Positions 1 to 7,639 of a stretch of DNA of 7,937 bases are shown piece after piece. The first letter of the stretch is position 1. Each line of letters opens with the position of its first letter. Position numbers and translations under genes: made by a program. The notes under the pieces were generated by a model. That model did no database searches and was not told where the DNA came from. It was given only the letters and a program-made list of their open reading frames with translations. Origin of the DNA: a bacterium (lineage in GTDB: Bacteria > UBP14 > UBA6098 > B30-G16); NCBI GenBank assembly GCA_027007865.1, contig JALTEE010000229.1, positions 1 through 7,937 on the forward strand, read 5' to 3'.

Positions 1-122
1 ATGTTTTATCGAGCGAGACGCTCGATTTATCAATAAAAAAAATGATAAATCAGTAAAAAATGATAACCCAGCAAAAATGATAACCGTAGTAAAAAAATGA
101 TAACCGCAGCGTCTCGCTGCGG
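1..122. repeat. Palindromic intergenic array: two inverted hairpins flanking TGATAA repeats
   Basis: The left edge holds a dense set of short palindromes. Hairpin 1 (8-26) has a perfect 8-bp stem, ATCGAGCG/CGCTCGAT, with loop AGA. Hairpin 2 (104-122) has a perfect 8-bp stem, CCGCAGCG/CGCTGCGG, with loop TCT. They share the 11-nt core AGCGAGACGCT, direct at 12-22 and inverted at 108-118, so they are two copies in opposite orientation. Between them TGATAA occurs at 43-48, 61-66, 78-83 and 98-103, each after an A-run. The reverse complement TTATCA (27-32) also pairs 24-32 with 43-51 in a 9-bp stem. The layout resembles a paired REP/BIME element. It may continue beyond the window. Function is unknown. 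Confidence 0.75.
104..122 (-). terminator. Possible minus-strand terminator-like hairpin
   Basis: Read on the minus strand, the 8-bp GC-rich stem with a 3-nt loop is followed by TTATCA and then a run of seven T (97-91). This resembles an intrinsic terminator, although the T-run starts about six bases after the stem. No minus-strand gene in the window ends here, since nadE to its right runs on the plus strand. The repeat-element explanation is therefore preferred. Confidence 0.25.
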
Positions 123-204
123 GATTGCCCTAAAATAACAATTTTTCAATCGAATTTTTTCTTTGCTTCATTCGGAATTTTTAATAGATTTAATTTGTAT
201 TTTC

Positions 205-211
205 AAGGAGG
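205..211 (+). promoter_or_regulatory. Shine-Dalgarno site that sets the nadE start
   Basis: AAGGAGG lies 5 nt before the GTG at 217. This near-perfect anti-16S match at good spacing selects GTG 217 over the in-frame TTG at 163. The 18 residues that the TTG would add are not part of the conserved enzyme, which begins with the RIRVGLAQI strand. Confidence 0.85.
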
Positions 212-216
212 ATTCG

Positions 217-1944
217 GTGCGCCGTATAAGAGTCGGACTTGCGCAAATCAACACCATCGTCGGCGATTTCGAGGGGAATGTTTCCAAAATAGTCGAATAT
301 TCAAAGATGGGAGCGGCAGAGGGTGCTGACATCGTTCTTTTTCCCGAACTTGCTATTTGTGGCTATCCTCCGGAAGATTTACTTCTTCGAGTTGGCTTTC
401 TCGACGCAGCCGGCACAGCAATCGACGAAATTGCGCGCCAAACGGCGAGATTGCCAATAATAACAATAGTCGGTTTCCCCGAGCGAGATGACGATACATA
501 TAATTCCGCTGCAATCATTTACAACGGTAGAATCTGGGATACATACCGTAAAATTTTTCTCCCCAACTACGGCGTTTTCGATGAGAAGCGATATTTTTCG
601 CAGGGGGAACGCATTCCCGTGTATGACACGCCAGCATTTCGCTTCGGTGTGAACATCTGTGAAGACATCTGGCAGTCCGAGGGACCGACCGCTGCGCAGG
701 CACTTTACGGCGATGCGGAGATTATATTCAATATAAATGCGTCGCCATATTCGATTGGAAAACAGGCGCACAGAGAAAGTATGATTTCATCTCGCGCATC
801 GGATAATATCGTGCCGATTGCATATCTTAACTCCATTGGCGGACAGGACGAACTCGTTTTCGATGGGCAATCATTTGCCGCGGATTCTCGAGGCAAAATT
901 GTAGTCCGTGCCAGCGCATTCCGCGAACAACTGCTACTCGTGGATTTCGACACCGAAGATGTATTCCGCAAAAGGCTGCACGACCCGAGACGGCGCGAGC
1001 GCAACATATTTCAAGAAATCCCATTGGATGTCGTAGAAGTCCCATTCGTTCAAGCGCATAAGAAGGACGAAATCGAAATAGTGCTCGAAAAACATCTCGA
1101 ACCGATGGAAGAAATTTGGCAGGCGCTTGTAACTGGACTTTCGGATTATGCCCGCAAAAATGGTTTCAAAAGCGTAGTTCTCGGATTATCGGGCGGAATC
1201 GATTCGACGCTCGTCGCGACAATTGCTGCCGATGCCGTGGGTTCCAAAAATGTCCATTCTGTATTTATGCCGACGAAATTCACTGCGGAGCAGAGTTTTT
1301 CCGATGCACAGAAATTTTCCAAAAATCTCGGAATAGATTTTAAGGTAATCGAAATCGAGCCGCTGTTCGAAGGATATATCGAGCATCTTAATCCACATTT
1401 CGCAGGTAAAAAATTCGACATCACCGAAGAGAATATCCAGTCGCGCATTCGCGGAAACATTTTAATGGCGCTATCCAACAAGTTTGGTCATCTCGTTCTT
1501 GCCACGGGAAACAAAAGTGAAATGAGCGTCGGTTATGCGACATTATACGGTGATATGGTCGGCGGATTCGCTGTCATAAAGGATGTGCCGAAAACGCTCG
1601 TCTGGGAACTCGCAAGATGGAAGAACAAATCGGCGGGAAAAGAAATCATTCCGAATAGCATCATCGAGCGACCGCCGACAGCGGAACTTCGCGAAAATCA
1701 ATTGGACACGGACTCGCTGCCGCCTTATGAAATCCTCGATGCAATCCTCGAACTATACATCGGCGAAGAAATGTCGGCGAAAGAAATTCTTGAACGAAGC
1801 AATTTCGATGAAGAAACCGTAAAGAAAATCGTCGGAATGGTGGATAGAGCGGAATACAAACGTCGACAAGCGCCGCCCGGAATAAAGATTACTACCCGCG
1901 CATTTGGAAAAGAGCGTAGAATGCCGATTACAAGAAAACGATGA
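217..1944 (+). CDS. nadE: Glutamine-dependent NAD+ synthetase
   Basis: This cytoplasmic enzyme makes NAD+ from nicotinic acid adenine dinucleotide, ATP and glutamine, the last step of NAD biosynthesis. Starting at GTG 217 it has 575 residues, typical for the short two-domain bacterial form. The N-terminal nitrilase-type glutaminase domain (about 1-270) shows the expected triad: E44 in LFPELAICGYPP, K112 in YRKIFLPNYGVF, and C148 in GVNICEDIW. The C-terminal synthetase domain (about 300-575) has the ATP PP-loop SGGIDS at 325-330, ATGNKSE at 429-435 followed by the YGDMVGGFAVIKDVPK stretch, and the family ending RRQAPPGIKITTRAFG. All key residues are present and the frame is intact. It is the only plus-strand gene and converges on the sugar isomerase with 16 bp between stops. 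A weak promoter-like pair (TTGCTT 163-168, TAGATT 185-190) lies upstream. Identification is secure from family motifs. Confidence 0.97.
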   Translation: MRRIRVGLAQINTIVGDFEGNVSKIVEYSKMGAAEGADIVLFPELAICGYPPEDLLLRVGFLDAAGTAIDEIARQTARLPIITIVGFPERDDDTYNSAAIIYNGRIWDTYRKIFLPNYGVFDEKRYFSQGERIPVYDTPAFRFGVNICEDIWQSEGPTAAQALYGDAEIIFNINASPYSIGKQAHRESMISSRASDNIVPIAYLNSIGGQDELVFDGQSFAADSRGKIVVRASAFREQLLLVDFDTEDVFRKRLHDPRRRERNIFQEIPLDVVEVPFVQAHKKDEIEIVLEKHLEPMEEIWQALVTGLSDYARKNGFKSVVLGLSGGIDSTLVATIAADAVGSKNVHSVFMPTKFTAEQSFSDAQKFSKNLGIDFKVIEIEPLFEGYIEHLNPHFAGKKFDITEENIQSRIRGNILMALSNKFGHLVLATGNKSEMSVGYATLYGDMVGGFAVIKDVPKTLVWELARWKNKSAGKEIIPNSIIERPPTAELRENQLDTDSLPPYEILDAILELYIGEEMSAKEILERSNFDEETVKKIVGMVDRAEYKRRQAPPGIKITTRAFGKERRMPITRKR

Positions 1945-1960
1945 TTTTGAATCTACCGCA

Positions 1961-3031
1961 TCATCCCTCGAACTGCGACAGCGCCGCCTTCAATTTATCG
2001 ATTATATGAACAGGTTTCGGGTCTTGCTCATTTAACATTGCCAGATAGTAACTTGCGAAATCTCCGAGTTGAATTAACTCGAACATCCGCGTCATAAACG
2101 GTGCATCTTTCTGCGGTGGACGCAGGAAAATCGGCTCGACGCCGAGTTCGCGCATCACATCTGCGACAAAATTCATCCTGAACTTATTGCGCGGGTAATC
2201 TTCGGAATCTTCGAGGAAAATCGGCTGAATATATTTCCCGAGTTCGTAAATATTTTTCCATCCGACCAATTCGTTGTGGTTCATTTCGGGCAGGACAGAT
2301 GAATACGCCAGCGCTTTTGCATTTTCGCTAATTTGTCCGCGGAAGCGTGTCGCAACCGCTTCCAGTCGCGGCGACGAATAAATTATCGGCAGCTTTCCGT
2401 GCAACTTTTGAGCGAGTTTCTTTGCGGCATTTTCGTCTGTGGGAACATCTTTCGCCAGTTTTTCCGCTCCTTTGTGAAGTGCATACTGTGTGCTTTCGAT
2501 TGCTTTGTGCTGGTCTGGAATAAACCCCCACAATTCGCACAAAGTAGTAAGTGGAATGAATGAATATCCCAGCGCCGCTCGTGGCGGAAGACCCTGCGGA
2601 ATTTCGATATAGCCGAATGTTAAATCCTGTGCGAAATCGGAGAGTTGCCCATCACTCGTTATCGCGAATAACTGTGCACCGAGAAACCGCGCCGCTTCAA
2701 GCGATGTGAGCATTTCCTCTGTGTTGCCAGAATACGACGATAAAATAACGAGCGTGTTTTTATCCACGAAGCCAGGAATGAGATAATCTCGATTTACAAT
2801 AAGCGGGACTTTCATTTCATACAGCGCATAGCATCGCAGCAAATCTGCACCGATAGCAGAACCGCCCATTCCCGCGACGACAACCTGACGAACTTCTGAC
2901 GGGTCGATTAAATTGAAATCGGATGTCTCTGCAATTTCCTGCCCTATCGAAAATTGCTTGTGAAAATCGAACAGCAGCGAATGAATATCGCCCGGGTCAT
3001 GCTTGTCATAGATTTTTTCATCGTCGAGCAT
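1961..3031 (-). CDS. Bifunctional phosphoglucose/phosphomannose isomerase (SIS domain)
   Basis: A 356-residue protein of the archaeal-type PGI/PMI family, which interconverts fructose-6-P with glucose-6-P and mannose-6-P, linking glycolysis with sugar-nucleotide synthesis. It differs from classical Pgi, which is longer and has other signatures. The first SIS lobe carries AGMGGSAIG (53-61) and the phosphosugar-binding SSYSGNTEE (98-106). PPRAALGYSF lies mid-protein. E236 in SENAKA and H252 in PEMNHNE are 16 residues apart, the same spacing as the catalytic Glu203 and His219 I recall for the Pyrobaculum enzyme. The C-terminal IDKLK segment (344-348) would supply the catalytic lysine. Family members often read DPTPV just before it; here it is DPKPV, with K339 in place of Thr. 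ATG 3031 is preceded by AGGAGG with 6-nt spacing. The gene is intact and follows a 134-bp spacer after feoA, so it may have its own promoter. Confidence 0.93.
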   Translation of the reverse strand: MLDDEKIYDKHDPGDIHSLLFDFHKQFSIGQEIAETSDFNLIDPSEVRQVVVAGMGGSAIGADLLRCYALYEMKVPLIVNRDYLIPGFVDKNTLVILSSYSGNTEEMLTSLEAARFLGAQLFAITSDGQLSDFAQDLTFGYIEIPQGLPPRAALGYSFIPLTTLCELWGFIPDQHKAIESTQYALHKGAEKLAKDVPTDENAAKKLAQKLHGKLPIIYSSPRLEAVATRFRGQISENAKALAYSSVLPEMNHNELVGWKNIYELGKYIQPIFLEDSEDYPRNKFRMNFVADVMRELGVEPIFLRPPQKDAPFMTRMFELIQLGDFASYYLAMLNEQDPKPVHIIDKLKAALSQFEG

Positions 3032-3037
3032 TCTTGT

Positions 3038-3043
3038 CCTCCT
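3038..3043 (-). promoter_or_regulatory. Shine-Dalgarno site of the sugar isomerase gene
   Basis: On the minus strand AGGAGG sits 6 nt before the ATG at 3031-3029. This perfect ribosome-binding site confirms the chosen start. Confidence 0.85.
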
Positions 3044-3111
3044 ACTTCATTTATTTTTTCATCGAATTATTCTATCCTTAAAAATTTTTCCCGCACAACT
3101 ACAACATCGAA

Positions 3112-3141
3112 ATTATAACACCAGGTGAGTTGGACAACTCA
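3112..3141 (-). promoter_or_regulatory. Possible promoter of the isomerase gene, overlapping a short palindrome
   Basis: On the minus strand a perfect TATAAT (3117-3112) lies about 80 nt before the isomerase start. Its -35 is unclear: TTGTCC gives a 14-nt spacer and TTGAGT gives 19. The -35 region coincides with a perfect palindrome, TGAGTTG-GA-CAACTCA (3126-3141 as read on the plus strand), which could be an operator or only a small hairpin. No T-run follows it on the minus strand, so it is not an obvious feoA terminator. Confidence 0.3.
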
Positions 3142-3168
3142 AAACTAAAAACTCACAATTCACAACTA
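3131..3168. repeat. Low-complexity AACTCA-type repeats in the feoA-isomerase spacer
   Basis: The spacer next to the feoA stop consists of degenerate repeats of AACTCA, AAACTA and ACTCAC. They have no open frame and run up to the stop codon. They look like slippage-prone intergenic sequence rather than a defined element. Confidence 0.4.
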
Positions 3169-3435
3169 AATAAATCTCAGCCATCGTCTTCGTTTTCTTC
3201 TTCTATTCCCTTTTCCACCTCGAATTTTTATGAGCGCCGCCTCGTTTTGTCTGAGTGATACGCGAGTTCCCATAACTTCGACTTCTATCGGGTCGCCGAG
3301 CGGCGCATAGCGAATGACTAAGACCGTTCTACCCGGCAAAAACCCGATGTCCAACAATCGCTGTCGTATCTCGCCGCTGCCCAATACATCGGTTATCTCG
3401 CCGACATCGCCGGGTTCGAGCATTGAAAGTAACAT
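3166..3435 (-). CDS. feoA: Stand-alone FeoA-domain protein
   Basis: An 89-residue protein with one FeoA (SH3-like beta-barrel) domain over about residues 6-71. Visible family features are the LEPGDVGEITDV opening, RQRLLDIGFLPG (25-35), then PLGDPIEVEVMGTRVSLRQNEAALIKI (45-71). FeoA acts in the cytoplasm as an accessory to the ferrous iron transporter FeoB, and the same fold forms the C-terminal domain of DtxR/MntR regulators. There is no helix-turn-helix here, so this is a solo FeoA. Beyond the domain is a strongly basic tail (residues 75-89, with R78-R84 all Arg or Lys), not usual for FeoA. No feoB lies in the window. ATG 3435 follows the protease stop (3441-3443) after 5 nt, and an AAGG sits 7 nt before the ATG. 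An alternative ATG at 3423 lacks a well-spaced ribosome site. Fold assignment is firm; an iron-uptake role is inferred. Confidence 0.88.
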   Translation of the reverse strand: MLLSMLEPGDVGEITDVLGSGEIRQRLLDIGFLPGRTVLVIRYAPLGDPIEVEVMGTRVSLRQNEAALIKIRGGKGNRRRKRRRWLRFI

Positions 3436-3440
3436 TGTTC

Positions 3441-6400
3441 CTACCTTATATAAGCAACTTTTTTTATCGCACTAAAATTACCGACTGAAATTTTTACAAA
3501 ATATATTCCCGATGTGCTTTCATCGGGGCGCCAGATAAATGTTCCCGTCCGCTCGTTTTTCAAATTCTGCGAAAAAACAATCTTGCCGAGTATATCGCGC
3601 ACTTCAGCAATAACGGCATCGCCTGCGGGATTTGTATATTCAATGGAAACCGAACTGTTGAACGGATTTGGCACGGGATTTCCAATAAACGGTATATTCG
3701 GTTTGCGCTCGTGGACAACTCCGAGCGGCGTCAGTATCATATCCATTCGCACCGTATTTTCCGGGTCGATTGTTACTGAAACGCTCGTGTCGCGATAATC
3801 GGTGCGATGAAATGTCAGTGAATAATCGCCCGGCTTTAATGCCATCGCAAATCTGCCATCGCTATTTGTGGAATCGACTGCTGGAACGATTCCGTCTGCA
3901 TCGATTTCGACATTTGAACCGATGAATCCGCCTGCGAGTGTAACATTTCCGAAAACGACGCCCGCATCGGGATTCGGTGGCAGAAGTGATTCGCATATAT
4001 TTTTCATCAAATCCGCTGCGTCATCGGCATCGGTGAGTGCTTCGGTATATGAAAACCCGCAGAATGCGCTTCGGGCAAAGCCGCGCCTTTCCGAATCTTT
4101 GAATAGCACAATGCAACCTTGTGTGGTATCATCGACTGTGGTATAGAAAAACTGGGCATCTTCCGCAGGCGTTACGACATCGAACTTTTCATAGTCGTAG
4201 AACGATACATGCTCCGTGGCGATATTTTCATCGAGAAACGCTGGATATGAATATATCAAACTGTCTCTGAAAAGCGGTGCACTAATGAGTCCTGCATCGT
4301 GCGGGTCGTCGGACAGGTATGAACTCAAATGAAGCAATCCTGTCGTATAAATCGGCAAAAATCCACCGTCCTCGATGACCTGATATGCTACTTCTCCGCC
4401 CTCGAATGCGATTCTTCCGCCGGATTTGTGAAATTGATAGAGCGCATCGAGAATCGAAGATGTTGCTGAAAACGAATTCGTTCCCGCAGAGTATATTACC
4501 ATATTATAATCCCACATCTCCGAGCTATCGGGGAATGTCGTTACTATCTGTGTCGAGAATCCCGCATCTTCGAGGTCGCTTTGTATCTGTGCGGGCGAAA
4601 CGCCATCGCTGGATACATCGATGATGAGAATATCTGCGAGGTTTGCCGGCATAGTTACATCGATTGTTATTATTGCTCCTGTAGCGTAAAATGACAATCT
4701 CTGCGGTTTATATCCTCTGCTGCGAACTATAAGATTATATTCACGGTATGGCTGATTGCCGAGCGAATATTGTCCCGGCGCAACCATTTCTCCAGCAGAA
4801 ACAATTTCACCAGATAGGGAATCTACGAGATACATTTCGGCGGTCAACGGGTTGCTTTCATCGTCTCTGACATTTATTGTTATAGCGCTCGACGGTGTCG
4901 GGGTCATAGTAAATTCATATCCGCCGCGGGTTGTGAGTAGAAATGTGTATGAAGTGTCGTAGTAGCCGAAGCCGGAAAGGTTCACCGTATAACTATCGCA
5001 CAAAAATGTTCCAGGAATGGAGAAGGAACCGTCCAATTCCGCTCGAACAGTAGAAATCGTATCATCTCCATCGAGCAGTGTAATGTAAGGACGAACCGAT
5101 ATTGCTGCGCCAACTGTATCGACGACCGTCCCGCAGAATGGGCCTCTCGCAATGACGACAGGAATCGTATCTGAAAGTATCAAGTATCCCGCTTTTGCGA
5201 AAGTTATTGCAATCGGTGTTTCCGCAGTCGGCTCGAAAGTGAGCGCTATACTGTCATCACTCACCGTGATTGTATCGTCGGGCAATCCGCCGCCGGAAAC
5301 ATAACATATAAAATCGGATGCGGAGAGATGATAGTTCAAATTTCCCGAAAATCCGACGGCGAGCGTATCGTCGAGCAAAATGAGTGAAACTCCCGCTGTT
5401 CGAGCGGTAATTGCCCACGGCAATGCACCGTAGCAAGGTATGTCTTTTCTCAAAACTCTTCTCCCGGTGCTGTCCTGAACAGTTAGTTCGAGAATTCCCT
5501 CATACGGTGGATTTATCGTCATCGACGCATATCCGGACGCATCGGTAAATGTGCTTTCGGCGACGCCGTAGCCCGCTATTTTCACGAGTGCATCGACATA
5601 CGGCGAAGTGTCCGCACCGGTTATCGTGATTTCAAATGTGTTGTCGATGCCGACTTGAAGACTATCCGGCGAGTATTCCGCAGTGCATAAAAATTCGTTC
5701 GGAACGAGTCGAATGAATGGCTGAAAGAAATTCGCTTTCGTTGCTACTACATAGGCAGAGCCCGGCTCGGCAAATGATGTATCCGGAACGATATGAGCGA
5801 TTCCACCGGTCGAAAGTGCGGCGCCGATTTTTTCGCCGTCGCGCCAAAGAGCAACCAATGCGTTGTCCTCCGATGTAGAAATATCGTAATAATCTTCGCC
5901 GAGCGGCAGATAGCCCGACCATTCGCTCAAATCGACATCGATAGCGGTCAAATCTCCCCAATATAGCGCCAGCGACGGGTCGCCAAAATCTTGATATATT
6001 TGGAAATAGTATGTATCCGATGATGTGCCGTAGAGCATAAGTTCCAGTTTCGCCTTATACAGCGCACCGGAGACAGAAGTAAAACTATCTACAAAAACAG
6101 CGTCGAACCAGCGCCGTTCGAGGATATCGTCCTCGTCCCAAAGAGTGGAATTGCTCCCGCCGATGAATGTAACAGCGCCTTTGTCCGCTGCACGAACCCA
6201 CGCTTCGCCAAAACATTCCGGCTCATCATATTTAGCCGTCAGACAAGCATTGCTGATTACGAGCGGATACATCCCGCTGTTCGTTAGAGTCGGAATATCG
6301 GACGACGACACGCCGGGATTAGCCCATCCTGTTTCGGAACCGTGTCCCGAATAATCGATAATGAATGTTCCTGCATTTATCGCAGATATAACATCGCTTG

Positions 6401-7613
6401 CCGTTGCGCCGTCGTAAGCCCACAGCGATTCCGGCTGAAATTCGGGCGGAGTTGTCCAAGTCTGAAATACATATCTGTGCGTGCTTTCTGCGAGTTCGTA
6501 ATCGCCATCGGTGCCGCAGGCGATAAACAGCGGAGTTTCGAGATAATCGGTATCCGTCATCAAATATTTTTCGTGCTCTATCGTTTTTTGCACAAGCGCT
6601 CGAACTTGCTCCCCCGTTGCGCAGGGAAATCTACCGTGTAAAATATCGGGCAAAAAGTCGTCGCCATCGGTCGTGAAATAGTATAAATCCGATGGATGCG
6701 AACCCCACCAGCCGTAAGGAATATCCTCCGCAGGAATTTGCTCGACATCGCCTACGAGAAGCACGAAATCCGGCGGATGCTCCCAGCCGTCGTAGGCAGA
6801 TTGAACCGTATCCTTTATGTCATCGACAGTTGCTCCAATTTCGGAAATAGGCGTGGCGATAACATCGTAGCCCATCTGGCTTTTCCAATCGAGCAGCGGC
6901 GCTATATCATCCGAAAAATCATCGCCATATATGACCCAATACACAATCGGCGGTTCGGGCGACGGCGGAATATCCGTCATAACGGGGAGCACACGAGCGA
7001 GCAGCTGGTCGAAAACCGCAGAATGAAATCGCTCATCGACCTGCTCCAACGGAGTGTCGAACGACACTCTAACCGATGCATCGGAAATATATTCAACATC
7101 GCCCGTTCGCGGTTCGTATTGCACGATGGGTGAAATTTCGAGAAGCGCGATTCTCCTGCCGCGAATAATGCCGACGGGAATTACTTTCACCGCTTCATTA
7201 TATGAAATCGCCAGCGAAGAATCGGCATACCAATTTTCATCGATTACAAAATCTGCGCGGTGCGAATTTTTCTCGCGAGGACGCTGTCGAGGGAAAATCT
7301 TTTCCGAATAGCCGCTAGCGGACAGCGATAGATGCTCGACTAAATCGACATCCACACTTACCGTCGCATTCCCGTCCATCGGGATTCTTATGAATTTGCG
7401 GAGCACGGGCAATTTCGGCGTCCCGATTCTCTTGCTGTATCCGTAATCGTCGATTGACAATGTCGAAAAATCGCCCTTTGCAGCGATGTCGATATTATCG
7501 ATAGAAAATCGAAACGATATTCCGTATTCATCGGAACCTTGCACGGCAAAGGTTTGGCAAAAGGATATTTGAACGATAGCGAAAAATACGACTAAATAAA
7601 ACAACCTATTCAT
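3441..7613 (-). CDS. Secreted gingipain-family (C25) cysteine protease with T9SS sorting domain
   Basis: A 1390-residue multidomain exported protein. Residues 1-23 form a signal peptide (MNR, then a hydrophobic core). About 25-215 is a C25-type propeptide. The caspase-like C25 catalytic domain spans about 223-553, from YWVIYGDDF through LLVGDVEQIPA and HGRFP (326-330), to H424 in DYSGHGSETGW and C457 in ISNACLTAKY, ending near GDPSLALYW. The His-Cys separation is 33, as for H211/C244 of gingipain RgpB. Beta-sandwich modules follow (about 555-815), then two carboxypeptidase-regulatory-like modules (824-905, 908-990). An alpha/beta domain resembling a class I amidotransferase fold (992-1213) comes next, then another regulatory-like module (1216-1298), and a T9SS type A domain (about 1307-1390) with NPVPNPFN and the GIYFVKI...KKVAYIR ending. 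It is presumably secreted across the outer membrane and surface-attached or released. Substrate is unknown. ATG 7613 is chosen for its ribosome site and the signal peptide directly after it. Confidence 0.93.
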   Translation of the reverse strand: MNRLFYLVVFFAIVQISFCQTFAVQGSDEYGISFRFSIDNIDIAAKGDFSTLSIDDYGYSKRIGTPKLPVLRKFIRIPMDGNATVSVDVDLVEHLSLSASGYSEKIFPRQRPREKNSHRADFVIDENWYADSSLAISYNEAVKVIPVGIIRGRRIALLEISPIVQYEPRTGDVEYISDASVRVSFDTPLEQVDERFHSAVFDQLLARVLPVMTDIPPSPEPPIVYWVIYGDDFSDDIAPLLDWKSQMGYDVIATPISEIGATVDDIKDTVQSAYDGWEHPPDFVLLVGDVEQIPAEDIPYGWWGSHPSDLYYFTTDGDDFLPDILHGRFPCATGEQVRALVQKTIEHEKYLMTDTDYLETPLFIACGTDGDYELAESTHRYVFQTWTTPPEFQPESLWAYDGATASDVISAINAGTFIIDYSGHGSETGWANPGVSSSDIPTLTNSGMYPLVISNACLTAKYDEPECFGEAWVRAADKGAVTFIGGSNSTLWDEDDILERRWFDAVFVDSFTSVSGALYKAKLELMLYGTSSDTYYFQIYQDFGDPSLALYWGDLTAIDVDLSEWSGYLPLGEDYYDISTSEDNALVALWRDGEKIGAALSTGGIAHIVPDTSFAEPGSAYVVATKANFFQPFIRLVPNEFLCTAEYSPDSLQVGIDNTFEITITGADTSPYVDALVKIAGYGVAESTFTDASGYASMTINPPYEGILELTVQDSTGRRVLRKDIPCYGALPWAITARTAGVSLILLDDTLAVGFSGNLNYHLSASDFICYVSGGGLPDDTITVSDDSIALTFEPTAETPIAITFAKAGYLILSDTIPVVIARGPFCGTVVDTVGAAISVRPYITLLDGDDTISTVRAELDGSFSIPGTFLCDSYTVNLSGFGYYDTSYTFLLTTRGGYEFTMTPTPSSAITINVRDDESNPLTAEMYLVDSLSGEIVSAGEMVAPGQYSLGNQPYREYNLIVRSRGYKPQRLSFYATGAIITIDVTMPANLADILIIDVSSDGVSPAQIQSDLEDAGFSTQIVTTFPDSSEMWDYNMVIYSAGTNSFSATSSILDALYQFHKSGGRIAFEGGEVAYQVIEDGGFLPIYTTGLLHLSSYLSDDPHDAGLISAPLFRDSLIYSYPAFLDENIATEHVSFYDYEKFDVVTPAEDAQFFYTTVDDTTQGCIVLFKDSERRGFARSAFCGFSYTEALTDADDAADLMKNICESLLPPNPDAGVVFGNVTLAGGFIGSNVEIDADGIVPAVDSTNSDGRFAMALKPGDYSLTFHRTDYRDTSVSVTIDPENTVRMDMILTPLGVVHERKPNIPFIGNPVPNPFNSSVSIEYTNPAGDAVIAEVRDILGKIVFSQNLKNERTGTFIWRPDESTSGIYFVKISVGNFSAIKKVAYIR

Positions 7614-7619
7614 AAATAG

Positions 7620-7626
7620 CCTCCTC
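7620..7626 (-). promoter_or_regulatory. Shine-Dalgarno site that sets the protease start
   Basis: On the minus strand GAGGAGG ends 6 nt before the ATG at 7613. It decides against the longer in-frame start at 7703, which would add 30 residues ahead of the signal peptide and has no such site. Confidence 0.85.
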
Positions 7627-7639
7627 GATAAATATCTAA

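Noticed and set aside
43..110. TGATAA repeats as a CRISPR array
   Set aside because: The repeat unit is only about 10-12 bp with spacing of 17-20 bp, there are no unique spacers of CRISPR length, and no cas genes are present.
163..216. In-frame TTG giving an 18-residue longer NadE
   Set aside because: The added residues are not part of the conserved nitrilase fold, and AAGGAGG lies within this stretch at ideal spacing to GTG 217.
1940..1965. Inverted repeat GATGAT/ATCATC between the convergent stops of nadE and the isomerase as a shared terminator
   Set aside because: The stem is only 6 A/T-rich pairs with a 14-nt loop and has no proper T-run. It arises from similar sequence around the two TGA codons.
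6696..7133. 145-codon plus-strand open frame inside the protease gene
   Set aside because: It lies fully antisense to the conserved propeptide and catalytic region. The protein is rich in Arg, Ile and Asn with no recognisable family, as expected of a shadow frame.
3441..7613. Lipoprotein signal at C19 of the protease
   Set aside because: The residues before Cys are I-S-F, which do not fit a lipobox. A signal peptidase I signal, combined with the C-terminal T9SS domain, explains export better.
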